Shown: positions 1 to 6,295, counted from the first letter of the stretch. The stretch is DNA of 8,502 nucleotides from Candidatus Woesearchaeota archaeon (GCA_019323525.1 JAHWHD010000050.1:1-8502); one strand, 5' to 3'. Notes: generated by a model not told the origin, from the sequence alone. Numbers and translations are program-made.

Positions 1-55
1 ATAAATAAGAACTAAAATCTGTAGGCGGTGGTGGCATAGGTTGCATTTTTGTCAT
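1..55 (-). CDS. 5' end of an unidentified minus-strand gene (runs off the window)
   Basis: Reading leftward from an ATG at 55-53 gives 18 codons with no stop before the window edge, translating as MTKMQPMPPPPTDFSSYL. The start is supported by a TTTAAGT box on the same strand at 84-78, centred about 26 bases upstream. That is the spacing seen at the other leaderless starts in this window. The N-terminus is rich in Met and Pro and resembles no family I recognise. A second ATG lies three codons in. The gene is divergent from the radical SAM gene starting at 127, with 71 bases between the two starts. It could still be a chance open frame, because so little is visible. Confidence 0.45.
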   Translation of the reverse strand, partial: MTKMQPMPPPPTDFSSYL

Positions 56-75
56 AATTAATGAATTTTTTTTGA

Positions 76-86
76 TTACTTAAACC
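76..86 (-). promoter_or_regulatory. TATA-like box for the minus-strand gene starting at 55
   Basis: The minus strand reads GGTTTAAGTAA from 86 to 76. The AT core is centred about 26 bases upstream of the ATG at 55, and the preceding GG could be part of a TFB recognition element. The assignment rests only on position and resemblance. Confidence 0.4.
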
Positions 87-95
87 TTTTGGTAA

Positions 96-106
96 GCTTT
101 AAAAAG
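96..106 (+). promoter_or_regulatory. TATA box for the radical SAM gene
   Basis: GCTTTAAAAAG has its AT core at 98-104, centred 26 bases before the ATG at 127. A transcript starting there would be leaderless or nearly so. A weak purine run (GAGAGAG, 119-125) also precedes the ATG. Confidence 0.55.
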
Positions 107-126
107 AAATGTGCAGTTGAGAGAGT

Positions 127-1464
127 ATGAAACTACTGTTAGTATATCCGCCATTTTGTACTCCTAGTATAATGCCTTACAGTCTGGTTAATCTTTATAG
201 TTTTCTTAGGGCCAACTCTGTTTCAGTTGATGTTCTTGACATGAATATTGAGTTTCATAAAGAGATGTTTAGTGGTTATACTGATTTTTTTAAAAGTTTT
301 AATATTGAGAATTATGAAAAAATTATTAAAAAATATGATGAAGAAGCAAAGGACTGTTACAGAGTTAATAATAAGGCGATTGTTGATGGTAGATTACCTG
401 AACTATTTGATGAGTTATTAAATAAAATAAAAGAAAAAAAGCCAGACATTGTGGGTTTTAGTATTGTTTATAGTTCTCAGGCTTTCTATGCCTATGCACT
501 TATAAAAGAACTGAAAAGGTCAGGGATAAAGGTAATAGTAGGTGGGCCTGGTGTGAATGTGTTGTTAAAGACAGAGGCTTGTTTTTTGAGGAATGAATTT
601 GAATTATTGAAATATATTAAGAATAATAAAATAAATAATGAGGATGTAATTGTTGATTATTCTCTTGATTATAATATATTTGATATTAACAGATATTTCA
701 ATAAAGAGGCTGTTTTACCCTTAAAGACTTCGCATGGGTGTTATTATGCCAGATGCGCTTTCTGCACGCATCATAAAGGAGAGAGGTATTTTGAGTATGA
801 ATTAAATAATATTGAAAAAACAATAATGGATACTAAGCACAAGTATTTTTTTATTATCGATGATATGGTTTCTAAAGGAAGAATAATTGAGATATCTAAA
901 ATTATGAAAAAATACAATAAAGATTGGGTATGTCAGTTGAGGCCGACTAAGGATTATGACTGCGATACTTTAAAAAAGTTAAAAGAAGCAGGTTGTAATA
1001 TGATTATCTGGGGTGTTGAAAGCGGTTGTCAAAGAGTTCTTGATATTATGGGAAAAGGTACAAATGTTGATGATGTAAGTAAAGTGTTACAAGATTCGCA
1101 TGAGGCCGGGATAAGGAATGTTGTCTATATCATGTTCGGGTTTCCTGGAGAGACAGAGGAAGAGTTTATAGAGACTGTTAAGTTTCTTGAAGATAATAAT
1201 GAAGCAATAGATTTGGTTTCAACATCTGTATTTGGACTGCAGAGAGGGTCTTTAGTATATGATAATCCTGAAAAGTATGGTGTGTACGAGATTGTTGAAA
1301 AACCAAGGACTGTGCTTGAGCCTAAGATAAGCTTTAAGGTTAAAGAAGGGTTGAGTAATGATGATATTTTGAGGTTAAAACAAAAGTATCGAAAAAAGAT
1401 AGAAGCCATTAACAAGTATCCAAAGTCAATGAACTTCTTCAGGGAGCATATGCTGGTGTTGTAG
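127..1464 (+). CDS. Radical SAM protein with N-terminal B12-binding-like domain
   Basis: A 445-residue protein. Residues 1 to about 145 form a Rossmann-like domain of the cobalamin-binding type: an opening LLLVYPPF strand, then PDIVGFSIVYS (106-116) and KVIVGGPG (135-142). The DxHxxG cobalamin ligand motif is absent, so B12 binding is uncertain. The radical SAM barrel follows. Its [4Fe-4S] cysteines are C205, C210 and C213 (GCYYARCAFC), spaced CX4CX2C instead of the usual CX3CX2C. The later motifs GVESG (296-300) and FGFPGE (337-342) fit this family's SAM-binding strands. Such proteins use reductively cleaved S-adenosylmethionine for methylation, ring or thioether chemistry; the substrate cannot be told here. 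The linker between the domains is shorter than usual and lacks the common GEGE segment. The gene is noticeably more AT-rich than the operon downstream, which may mean transfer. No maturase partner or precursor peptide is visible beside it. Confidence 0.85.
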   Translation: MKLLLVYPPFCTPSIMPYSLVNLYSFLRANSVSVDVLDMNIEFHKEMFSGYTDFFKSFNIENYEKIIKKYDEEAKDCYRVNNKAIVDGRLPELFDELLNKIKEKKPDIVGFSIVYSSQAFYAYALIKELKRSGIKVIVGGPGVNVLLKTEACFLRNEFELLKYIKNNKINNEDVIVDYSLDYNIFDINRYFNKEAVLPLKTSHGCYYARCAFCTHHKGERYFEYELNNIEKTIMDTKHKYFFIIDDMVSKGRIIEISKIMKKYNKDWVCQLRPTKDYDCDTLKKLKEAGCNMIIWGVESGCQRVLDIMGKGTNVDDVSKVLQDSHEAGIRNVVYIMFGFPGETEEEFIETVKFLEDNNEAIDLVSTSVFGLQRGSLVYDNPEKYGVYEIVEKPRTVLEPKISFKVKEGLSNDDILRLKQKYRKKIEAINKYPKSMNFFREHMLVL

Positions 1465-1471
1465 TTGATAA

Positions 1472-1480
1472 GCTTTATAA
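1472..1480 (+). promoter_or_regulatory. TATA box that places the start of the next gene at 1505
   Basis: GCTTTATAA is a near-ideal archaeal TATA box. Its core, TTTATAA at 1474-1480, is centred 28 bases before the ATG at 1505. It directly abuts another in-frame ATG at 1481, which would therefore lie upstream of the transcript and not be translated from this promoter. Confidence 0.65.
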
Positions 1481-1504
1481 ATGAACTTAGCCTACAAAGA
1501 AAAT

Positions 1505-2119
1505 ATGGGGCAGGAATATCAATCATATGTGACTAGAATGAACCAACAAAGAGTTCTGGCGGTACAACAGTATATAGCACAAGGCAGTTATTCACAAGCC
1601 TGGAATGAGATAGGTCATTCAAGGTTCATGCTGGGTAATGTTCACAGGGTTGAGCCGTCAGATGATTTTGCAAGTTTAGAACATCAGATATGGGACAATT
1701 ATGTTGTTGAACAGATGCGCTGGATTTCAGATGATTTAAAACCAATTAGTGATGGATTATGTTCTACACTAACCATTGTAGATATTACAATTGAACATCT
1801 AGAGAGAGATGCAGAAAGGCTGAACAAAAAACTGCCAGCGCAGTATTTTCTTCTGAAAGAGAAAGCTATTAATGCAATGATTGGAGAGGATTTGCAAAGA
1901 GCTAGGAAAGAATGGAGTACTGACATTTATTTTGCAAGAGTGCTTGTTAATAATGCAGAGTTCAAGGCAAAGAAGTACAGTCGAAGGGTTCCTGCTGAGG
2001 TTTATAGACTAAAGAAGAAACTGCAGGAACGCGGTATTGATCCGGAGATTCAAAGAGAAGTTCCAGGTGACTTAGATATTTTTGATGATTCTGATGATGA
2101 TATAGACTTTCTTTTTTGA
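1505..2119 (+). CDS. Unrecognised helical protein with acidic C-terminal tail
   Basis: A 204-residue soluble protein that I do not recognise. It is mostly predicted helix: a Gln-rich N-terminal stretch (QEYQSYVTRMNQQRVLAVQQ), a Trp- and charge-rich middle (near HQIWDNYVVEQMRWISDDLK), and a Lys/Arg-rich segment (KAKKYSRRVPAEVYRLKKKL). It ends in an Asp-rich tail finishing DDSDDDIDFLF. No signal peptide, membrane helix or catalytic motif stands out. The basic body with an acidic tail could suit a nucleic-acid- or protein-binding role, but that is speculation. I chose ATG 1505 over the in-frame ATG 1481 because the strong TATA box ends at 1480 and predicts transcription from about 1505; neither start has a ribosome binding site. 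Starting at 1481 would add eight residues. The gene lies 40 bases after the radical SAM stop, with its own promoter. Confidence 0.7.
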   Translation: MGQEYQSYVTRMNQQRVLAVQQYIAQGSYSQAWNEIGHSRFMLGNVHRVEPSDDFASLEHQIWDNYVVEQMRWISDDLKPISDGLCSTLTIVDITIEHLERDAERLNKKLPAQYFLLKEKAINAMIGEDLQRARKEWSTDIYFARVLVNNAEFKAKKYSRRVPAEVYRLKKKLQERGIDPEIQREVPGDLDIFDDSDDDIDFLF

Positions 2120-2122
2120 AAA

Positions 2123-2131
2123 CCTTTATAA
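2123..2131 (+). promoter_or_regulatory. TATA box of the tRNA gene
   Basis: CCTTTATAA has its core at 2125-2131, centred 27 bases before the first base of the tRNA at 2155. This is the expected archaeal distance from TATA box to transcription start. Confidence 0.7.
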
Positions 2132-2176
2132 ATTCTTGAAATTCTTAGTGTTCTGGGCCTGTAGCATAGCCTGGAT

Positions 2177-2190
2177 TTAGTTTACCAGAA
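2177..2190 (+). other. Probable second tRNA intron, 14 bases, in the D-loop
   Basis: CTGG (2171-2174) pairs perfectly with CCAG (2185-2188). This four-pair helix is followed on each strand by three unpaired bases, ATT (2175-2177) and AAA (2189-2191). Cutting each after its second base, as the archaeal splicing endonuclease does in a bulge-helix-bulge, removes exactly 2177-2190. It leaves a standard D-loop with A14, G18, G19, A20 and A21. The outer helix is imperfect because AGC (2168-2170) intervenes before the D-stem, so this is a relaxed motif. The alternative is an unspliced, unusually long D-loop. Confidence 0.55.
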
Positions 2191-2207
2191 AGTGCGGTCG
2201 GCTTCGG

Positions 2208-2240
2208 TAGCTAGAAGCTAGCAAGCTTTGGCTTGCAGAT
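2208..2240 (+). other. tRNA-Arg intron at position 37/38, 33 bases
   Basis: This intron interrupts the anticodon loop after G37. The bulge-helix-bulge can be drawn with CTTC (2202-2205) against GCAG (2235-2238), with one mismatch, and bulges GG|T (2206-2208) and AT|A (2239-2241). Inside are two competing hairpins, GCTAG-AAG-CTAGC (2210-2222) and GCAAGC-TTTG-GCTTGC (2221-2236), which overlap by two bases and cannot form fully at the same time. Confidence 0.75.
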
Positions 2241-2275
2241 ACCGATTGACCGGGGTTCGAATCCTCGCAGGCCCA

Positions 2276-2280
2276 TTTTT
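2276..2280 (+). terminator. Oligo-T terminator of the tRNA gene
   Basis: Five T residues directly follow the discriminator base. This is the usual archaeal intrinsic stop for a tRNA transcript. The same T/A-rich stretch (TTTTTATATG, 2276-2285) could also serve as the TATA region for the operon beginning at 2316. Confidence 0.5.
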
Positions 2281-2306
2281 ATATGTTAATTTATTATTAG
2301 ATATTC

Positions 2307-2313
2307 GGGGGTG
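2307..2313 (+). promoter_or_regulatory. Shine-Dalgarno-like site of the exported-protein gene
   Basis: GGGGGTG differs from the GGAGGTG consensus at one base. It ends 2 bases before the ATG at 2316 and 5 before the ATG at 2319. The start is a tandem ATGATG, and the choice changes the product by a single Met. Confidence 0.5.
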
Positions 2314-2315
2314 TA

Positions 2316-3350
2316 ATGATGAAAAAGTTATTGATACTATTATTAGCTTTATTGATCATACCTGTAGCTTATTCGCAGGATATTGTTTTCTATATAGATG
2401 GACAGGAGTTAGGGAAGCAGGTTGAGCTCATACCTGGTTCGTATGTTGAGCTCGAGATAATGAAGAACAACGTGGCTTTCATAAACAGTATTGATATTAA
2501 GTCAGAGAGTCCGATCTATGAACAGGTATTTTATAACTACATCAGCAATGACAGGAGCTATGGAGATTATTACAGGATACAGGTTCCTGAAGAGGTTCCT
2601 GACGGAGATTATTCAACCACATTGTACGTTGATTATTATGACAGGACCTGGACGCATAAAAGGTATACTAAAACTGCAGTTCTAAGTGCTGAAGGAAGCA
2701 AGGCAGCTTCAATGCTGCCTGCAGGCGCTGCTTCAGCTATTGTGAACAAGTTTACAGGTATGCGTATAAGCAGGCTTAACCCTGCGCTTGTGCATACAGA
2801 CCTTACAAAGAGTGATCTTGTAGAGCTTGAGATCGAACCTGAAGAGTTTGTAGAGTGTCTTGAGTCTAGGTACAAAGAATGTTTGCCTGAGATTGAAGAG
2901 GTGGATTCTAAGATAGAGACTTTAAAGTATGACGACATGGAGATCCCCGATAAGTATCTTAAACTGTTGAAAGGAAAACTCCATCCTGATGTTGTTGTGA
3001 CAACCAAGGTTTATGAAGTTAGCAATGGAGATAACGTGATTGACAAGTCTAAAGTTACTTACTCAGTTACAGCAGATGAAGAACTGTTTGATGTTGAGGT
3101 GCTTGTTGTTGTTCCTAAAGATATTGCTGGAGATGTGAAAGAGCTCGTGTTTTCTGAGATGCCTGAAGTTATTGAAAAAGATCCTGTAATCAAATGGGCT
3201 TTTAAGAATATTCCGCAGGGCCAGACAAAGGATTATGCTTTCACTGTTAGCAAGGATGTGCAGAACTTTGATACTCTGGCTGTTGCTGCTGCTGATAATC
3301 CTAGCTGGCTTACCAGGCTGATAAGGAAGATAATCGAGGCATTTGCATGA
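2316..3350 (+). CDS. Exported beta-rich protein, first gene of the cyclase operon
   Basis: 344 residues. The N-terminus is a clear signal peptide: MMKK, a hydrophobic core (LLILLLALLIIPVAYS), then QD, with cleavage likely near residue 20. The mature protein is beta-rich, with alternating hydrophobic strands at 22-60 and 80-125 suggesting immunoglobulin-like folds. A helical region (about 160-220) follows, with two cysteines (C181, C189) that could form a disulphide outside the cell. A second beta domain (about 225-315) contains VEVLVVVPKDIAGDVKELVF, a pattern like repeats in archaeal cell-surface proteins. The end is a short amphipathic helix (WLTRLIRKIIEAFA) that could lie on the membrane; there is no anchoring helix. 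I cannot name the family. Its last codons overlap the cyclase start by 4 bases (ATGA), so the two proteins are probably made together and may act together. Confidence 0.8.
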   Translation: MMKKLLILLLALLIIPVAYSQDIVFYIDGQELGKQVELIPGSYVELEIMKNNVAFINSIDIKSESPIYEQVFYNYISNDRSYGDYYRIQVPEEVPDGDYSTTLYVDYYDRTWTHKRYTKTAVLSAEGSKAASMLPAGAASAIVNKFTGMRISRLNPALVHTDLTKSDLVELEIEPEEFVECLESRYKECLPEIEEVDSKIETLKYDDMEIPDKYLKLLKGKLHPDVVVTTKVYEVSNGDNVIDKSKVTYSVTADEELFDVEVLVVVPKDIAGDVKELVFSEMPEVIEKDPVIKWAFKNIPQGQTKDYAFTVSKDVQNFDTLAVAAADNPSWLTRLIRKIIEAFA

Positions 3351-4462
3351 TTGAACTCGTCATCACAATACTTGTTGCAATAGTCTGTGCATACGGAGTT
3401 GTCAAGCTCCATTCAATGTACAGAAAGACTGATGACCTTAAGTATATTGTGTTTCTTTCTGTTGTTCTTTTGGTTTTTACTGATACCTGGATATCTTTCT
3501 ATGGGGTCAATGTAAAGAATTTCTTTACACAGTACAGGTTCTTGTTTACGTTCATCCCTCTGTTGATCTATTTTTTGTACAGTTATCTTGATACAAAAAG
3601 AAGGAAAGAGCAGAAAGAGAAAGAAAAAATAAAAAGTGCGTTCAAGCAGTATGTGATGCCTGCGATAATCGACGAGATGTTGAAAGATCCGTCTAAGTTA
3701 AAGTTAGGTGGCGAGAGGAAGAACCTGACGATACTGTTCTCTGATATAAGAGGGTTTACAACTATATCTGAACAGTTAGGGCCTGAGAAACTTGTAGAAC
3801 TTTTGAATGAATATCTTACTGCAATGACTGACATTATCCTTGAGAACCGCGGGGTGGTTGACAAGTTTATCGGTGACGCTATCATGGCTTTCTGGAACGC
3901 TCCTCTTGACGAGCCAAAGCATACAATCCAGGCTGTGCAGAGCGCTGTGCTGATGATTGAAGGTCTTAAGAGATGTAATAAAGACTGGGCTGCTCGAGGT
4001 TTTCCTGAAGTCAAGATAGGAATTGGCCTTAACTCTGGAGATGTTATAGTAGGTAATATGGGTTCAGAGCAAAGGTTTGATTACACGTGCTTAGGAGACC
4101 ATGTGAATCTAGCAGCTCGTCTAGAGAGTTCAAATAAGTTCTATAGTACAGAGATAATAATAAGCGAGAACATCTATAAACAGGTAAAAGGACATTTTGT
4201 TATCAGGGAACTTGACAAGGTTATAGTTAAGGGTAAGACTGTTCCTATTGATATCTATGAAGTTATTCCTGAGTACAAGCATGTTGGTGATTGGGGTAGA
4301 GGTATTAAGCTGTACAGAGAAGGGAGGTTCAAAGAAGCTCTTTCAATATTTGAGAAACTCCCAAAAGATGGACCTACTAGTATGTACATTGACAGATGCA
4401 ATGAATGTATAAAGAACCCTCCTAAGGACTGGGACGGTGTGTATATAAGGACATCAAAATGA
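3347..4462 (+). CDS. Membrane-anchored class III adenylate/guanylate cyclase
   Basis: 371 residues. Three membrane helices (about 2-20, 33-52, 63-80) lead into a charged linker (KRRKEQKEKEKIKSAFKQYV) and LGGERK, then the cyclase domain (about 125-305). Metal-binding aspartates are D133 (FSDIRGF) and D177 (GDAIMAF). Base-selecting residues are K173 (DKFIGD) and T247 (DYTCLGD), and N254 and R258 (VNLAARLE) match the transition-state pair. The Lys/Thr pair fits ATP, hence cAMP. A homodimer is expected, with the active sites on the cytoplasmic face. The tail (GIKLYREGRFKEALSIFEKL...DGP...DRC...DWDGV) matches the C-terminus common in bacterial CHASE2-type cyclases, but no CHASE2 sensor precedes the helices. 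It overlaps its neighbours on both sides by 4 bases, with GAGG at 3336-3339 as ribosome binding site. Such cyclases are uncommon in archaea, so transfer from bacteria is likely. Confidence 0.93.
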   Translation: MIELVITILVAIVCAYGVVKLHSMYRKTDDLKYIVFLSVVLLVFTDTWISFYGVNVKNFFTQYRFLFTFIPLLIYFLYSYLDTKRRKEQKEKEKIKSAFKQYVMPAIIDEMLKDPSKLKLGGERKNLTILFSDIRGFTTISEQLGPEKLVELLNEYLTAMTDIILENRGVVDKFIGDAIMAFWNAPLDEPKHTIQAVQSAVLMIEGLKRCNKDWAARGFPEVKIGIGLNSGDVIVGNMGSEQRFDYTCLGDHVNLAARLESSNKFYSTEIIISENIYKQVKGHFVIRELDKVIVKGKTVPIDIYEVIPEYKHVGDWGRGIKLYREGRFKEALSIFEKLPKDGPTSMYIDRCNECIKNPPKDWDGVYIRTSK

Positions 4463-4968
4463 TACCTTTCAAATACTTTAAAGCTGCATTGTTTGACGAT
4501 CATGCAATTGAAGCTGTTGGAAGTTATGCGAACAAGAAGACATTGGTTTTTTCTTTGATATTGGTAGTGTTGTTACAGGCATTACCTCTTACTTATGAAG
4601 AGATATTTACAACTCATCTTAGCTTTCTCAAGATATTTGCACAGTTCTTTGGTGCTCTATTGGTTATGTTTGTTGTTGCTAAACTGTTCAAATCAAAGAC
4701 AAGCTTTACAAGGTTTGTGTATGGTGTTTCAACTGTTGTCTTGTTCGCTGCAATGATTACAACTGTGCTTGCCTATGTCTCGCTTTTTGTTTTTGAGTAT
4801 TTACTTAATACTGCTGCTGTTTCGAATCTTGTTACATCTATACTACCGTTTTATATCGTTGTCCTGTTTGGGTTCACAGTTGATATTGTTTCAGATATAA
4901 AGAAATGGCATTGGTTGATAGGGATTGTCAGTGTAGGGTTGTTGTATGGGGTTTATTTCTTCTTGTAG
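4459..4968 (+). CDS. Yip1-like five-helix membrane protein
   Basis: 169 residues, mostly hydrophobic, with about five membrane helices (28-45, 56-77, 86-111, 124-144, 151-168) after a short polar N-terminus (MIPFKYFKAALFDDHAIEAV). Size, helix number and the polar lead-in resemble the Yip1/YIF1-type integral membrane families found in archaea and bacteria, but no motif clinches this and the function is unknown. The start ATG overlaps the cyclase stop (ATGA), and AAGGA at 4447-4451 sits 7 bases upstream, so it is the third cistron of the operon. A role in holding or modulating the cyclase in the membrane is possible from context only. Confidence 0.7.
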   Translation: MIPFKYFKAALFDDHAIEAVGSYANKKTLVFSLILVVLLQALPLTYEEIFTTHLSFLKIFAQFFGALLVMFVVAKLFKSKTSFTRFVYGVSTVVLFAAMITTVLAYVSLFVFEYLLNTAAVSNLVTSILPFYIVVLFGFTVDIVSDIKKWHWLIGIVSVGLLYGVYFFL

Positions 4969-4980
4969 AATCAGGAAAAA

Positions 4981-4988
4981 TTTAAAAA
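4981..4988 (+). promoter_or_regulatory. TATA-like box upstream of the antiporter gene
   Basis: TTTAAAAA predicts transcription from about 5010. That leaves room for the Shine-Dalgarno at 5016 and the ATG at 5028, but not for an upstream TTG start at 5004. Confidence 0.45.
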
Positions 4989-5015
4989 CCTCATCAACAA
5001 ATATTGAACAAAAAA

Positions 5016-5020
5016 GAGGT
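5016..5020 (+). promoter_or_regulatory. Shine-Dalgarno of the antiporter gene
   Basis: GAGGT lies 7 bases before the ATG at 5028. The site decides this start over the in-frame TTG codons at 5004 and 5025. Confidence 0.6.
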
Positions 5021-5027
5021 AATCTTG

Positions 5028-6236
5028 ATGATTTCAGCGCTATTAGTCATACTCATTGCACTAGGTCTTGCGTATCTTGTATCTGAGCTATTAAAGAAAC
5101 TAGGCTTGCCAAGAGCAGTAGGACAGATAGTTGCAGGGCTAATATTAAGCATCAGCGTTATCAAGAGTTATCTGTTTACAGCTGAAAACCTGAATGTAAT
5201 AAGTTTTCTTGCAAATCTCGGAATAGTCATGATGTTCTATTACATCGGACTTGAGATTAATTTCAAGAGCGTTACAAAGAACATCAAAAGGTCTTTGCTA
5301 ATATCTGCATTTAATACATCGATTCCGCTGATAACAGGATTTTTCGTTATGAAGTACCTGTTCGGGTTGAACAATCTTGTAAGTTTGCTGATAGGGATCG
5401 CAATGTCAGTAAGCGCACAGGCAGTATCAGTAGACATCCTGGAAGAGCTAAAAATTCTAAAAACAAAGCTTGGTAGCTTGATAATAACAGCAGGCGCTGT
5501 TGATGATATAATGGAGTTGCTTTTGGTTACAATTATTCTCTCTGTTCTACATGTGGCAATAAGCCATGTAAGTGTTCTGGGCTTGATGCTTTATATCATG
5601 GCATTTATCGCGATTGTGATAATTGCAAGAATATGGGTTGTTCCAAGAGCGCTGAAACTGTTCAACAAGGAAAAGTCAAGCACTGCAAGGTTTACAGGGT
5701 CGCTGATAATACTTTTATTGATAGCGACACTTGCGGATTTCTTACAGATAGGGTCGTTTATTGGGGCATTAGTTGCAGGAGTCATAGTACGGCAAACAAT
5801 ATTCAAAGAAACGTCAATACCTAACTGGCAGGAGCACGATATAGCGAACTCGCTCCATATAATCGCGTTTGGTTTCCTTATCCCTATTTTCTTTGTATGG
5901 ATCGGGCTTAGGACAGACCCTGCACTTATCCTGCCTAATTATTTGCTTATACTTGTGATGTTTGTAATATCAACACTAGGGACTGTGTTCGGCTCAATGC
6001 TGGCAGTCATGGCAGATAAAGGAACTTTTAGGGAGGGGCTAATAGTTGGCTGGGGGCTTAACCCAAAGGCTGATGTTGAACTTGTAATAGCAAGCCTAGC
6101 ACTTGGGGCGTCTATCATAAGCAATTCAATATTTACAGCACTTGTCTTTATGTCTCTCATAACCGCGATCGTCTCGCCTATTGTGTTCAAACGCATTGTT
6201 AAAAAACGTGTTAACAAGCGTAAAAAGAGAAGATGA
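5028..6236 (+). CDS. CPA2-family Na+/H+ (cation:proton) antiporter
   Basis: 402 residues with about 12 hydrophobic segments, close to the usual length of the membrane part of CPA2 exchangers. Family marks are GLPRAVGQIVAG (26-37), typical of the first re-entrant or helix pair; YIGLEINFK (72-80); and AVDDIMELLL (157-166), where D159-D160 is the paired-aspartate ion-binding site of electrogenic members such as NapA. WGLNPKADVELVIA (342-355) corresponds to the usual PRGEV stretch with K347 in the Arg position. The expected function is exchange of Na+ (or K+) for H+ across the membrane. The C-terminus is a short basic tail (KKRVNKRKKRR) with no TrkA-N/RCK regulatory domain, so this is not a full KefB/C type. 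The gene starts 59 bases after the operon's last stop and has its own TATA-like box and ribosome binding site. Confidence 0.9.
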   Translation: MISALLVILIALGLAYLVSELLKKLGLPRAVGQIVAGLILSISVIKSYLFTAENLNVISFLANLGIVMMFYYIGLEINFKSVTKNIKRSLLISAFNTSIPLITGFFVMKYLFGLNNLVSLLIGIAMSVSAQAVSVDILEELKILKTKLGSLIITAGAVDDIMELLLVTIILSVLHVAISHVSVLGLMLYIMAFIAIVIIARIWVVPRALKLFNKEKSSTARFTGSLIILLLIATLADFLQIGSFIGALVAGVIVRQTIFKETSIPNWQEHDIANSLHIIAFGFLIPIFFVWIGLRTDPALILPNYLLILVMFVISTLGTVFGSMLAVMADKGTFREGLIVGWGLNPKADVELVIASLALGASIISNSIFTALVFMSLITAIVSPIVFKRIVKKRVNKRKKRR

Positions 6237-6265
6237 ATTATTATGTATATTGGAGTTAAGAAATA

Positions 6266-6274
6266 TTTTTATAT
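6266..6274 (+). promoter_or_regulatory. TATA box of the anchored exported-protein gene
   Basis: TTTTTATAT has its core centred 25 bases before the ATG at 6296, and no ribosome binding site follows, so the mRNA should be leaderless. Its T-run may also terminate the antiporter transcript. Confidence 0.5.
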
Positions 6275-6295
6275 GATCTATCTGTCCTAATACAC

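Larger units (their letters stand above)
2155..2275 (+). tRNA. tRNA-Arg (anticodon UCG), interrupted by one and probably two introns
   Basis: The acceptor stem is GGGCCTG (2155-2161) with CAGGCCC (2268-2274), plus discriminator A at 2275 and no encoded CCA. The T-arm is CGGGG-TTCGAAT-CCTCG (2251-2267) and the D-stem GCAT (2164-2167) with GTGC (2192-2195). The anticodon stem is GTCGG (2197-2201) with CCGAT (2242-2246). The loop C-T-TCG-G (2202-2207) plus A2241 puts TCG at positions 34-36, so it should read CGA. A20 (2175), an arginine identity base in many tRNAs, is present. An intron lies at the canonical 37/38 site (2208-2240). The remaining 88 bases are still too long because the D-loop is 24 bases. 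Removing 2177-2190 gives a normal 10-base D-loop and a 74-base tRNA. The pairing fits no other amino acid as well. Confidence 0.88.

Noticed and set aside
1125..1526. Minus-strand open frame opposite the radical SAM gene
   Set aside because: It lies almost wholly antisense to a well-supported gene, with low-complexity Ser/Leu-rich translation and no recognisable domain.
2228..2425. Short plus-strand open frame across the tRNA 3' half and the start of the exported-protein gene
   Set aside because: It runs through tRNA sequence and overlaps a signal-peptide gene in another frame.
3583..4014. Minus-strand open frame opposite the cyclase
   Set aside because: Antisense to the conserved catalytic domain, with no motif of its own.
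5004..5027. TTG start for the antiporter at 5004
   Set aside because: It lies at or before the predicted transcript start. ATG 5028 has a GAGGT site at the right distance and begins directly with the first membrane helix.
5939..6217. Minus-strand open frame opposite the antiporter
   Set aside because: Antisense shadow of a conserved membrane protein; its composition simply mirrors the coding strand.
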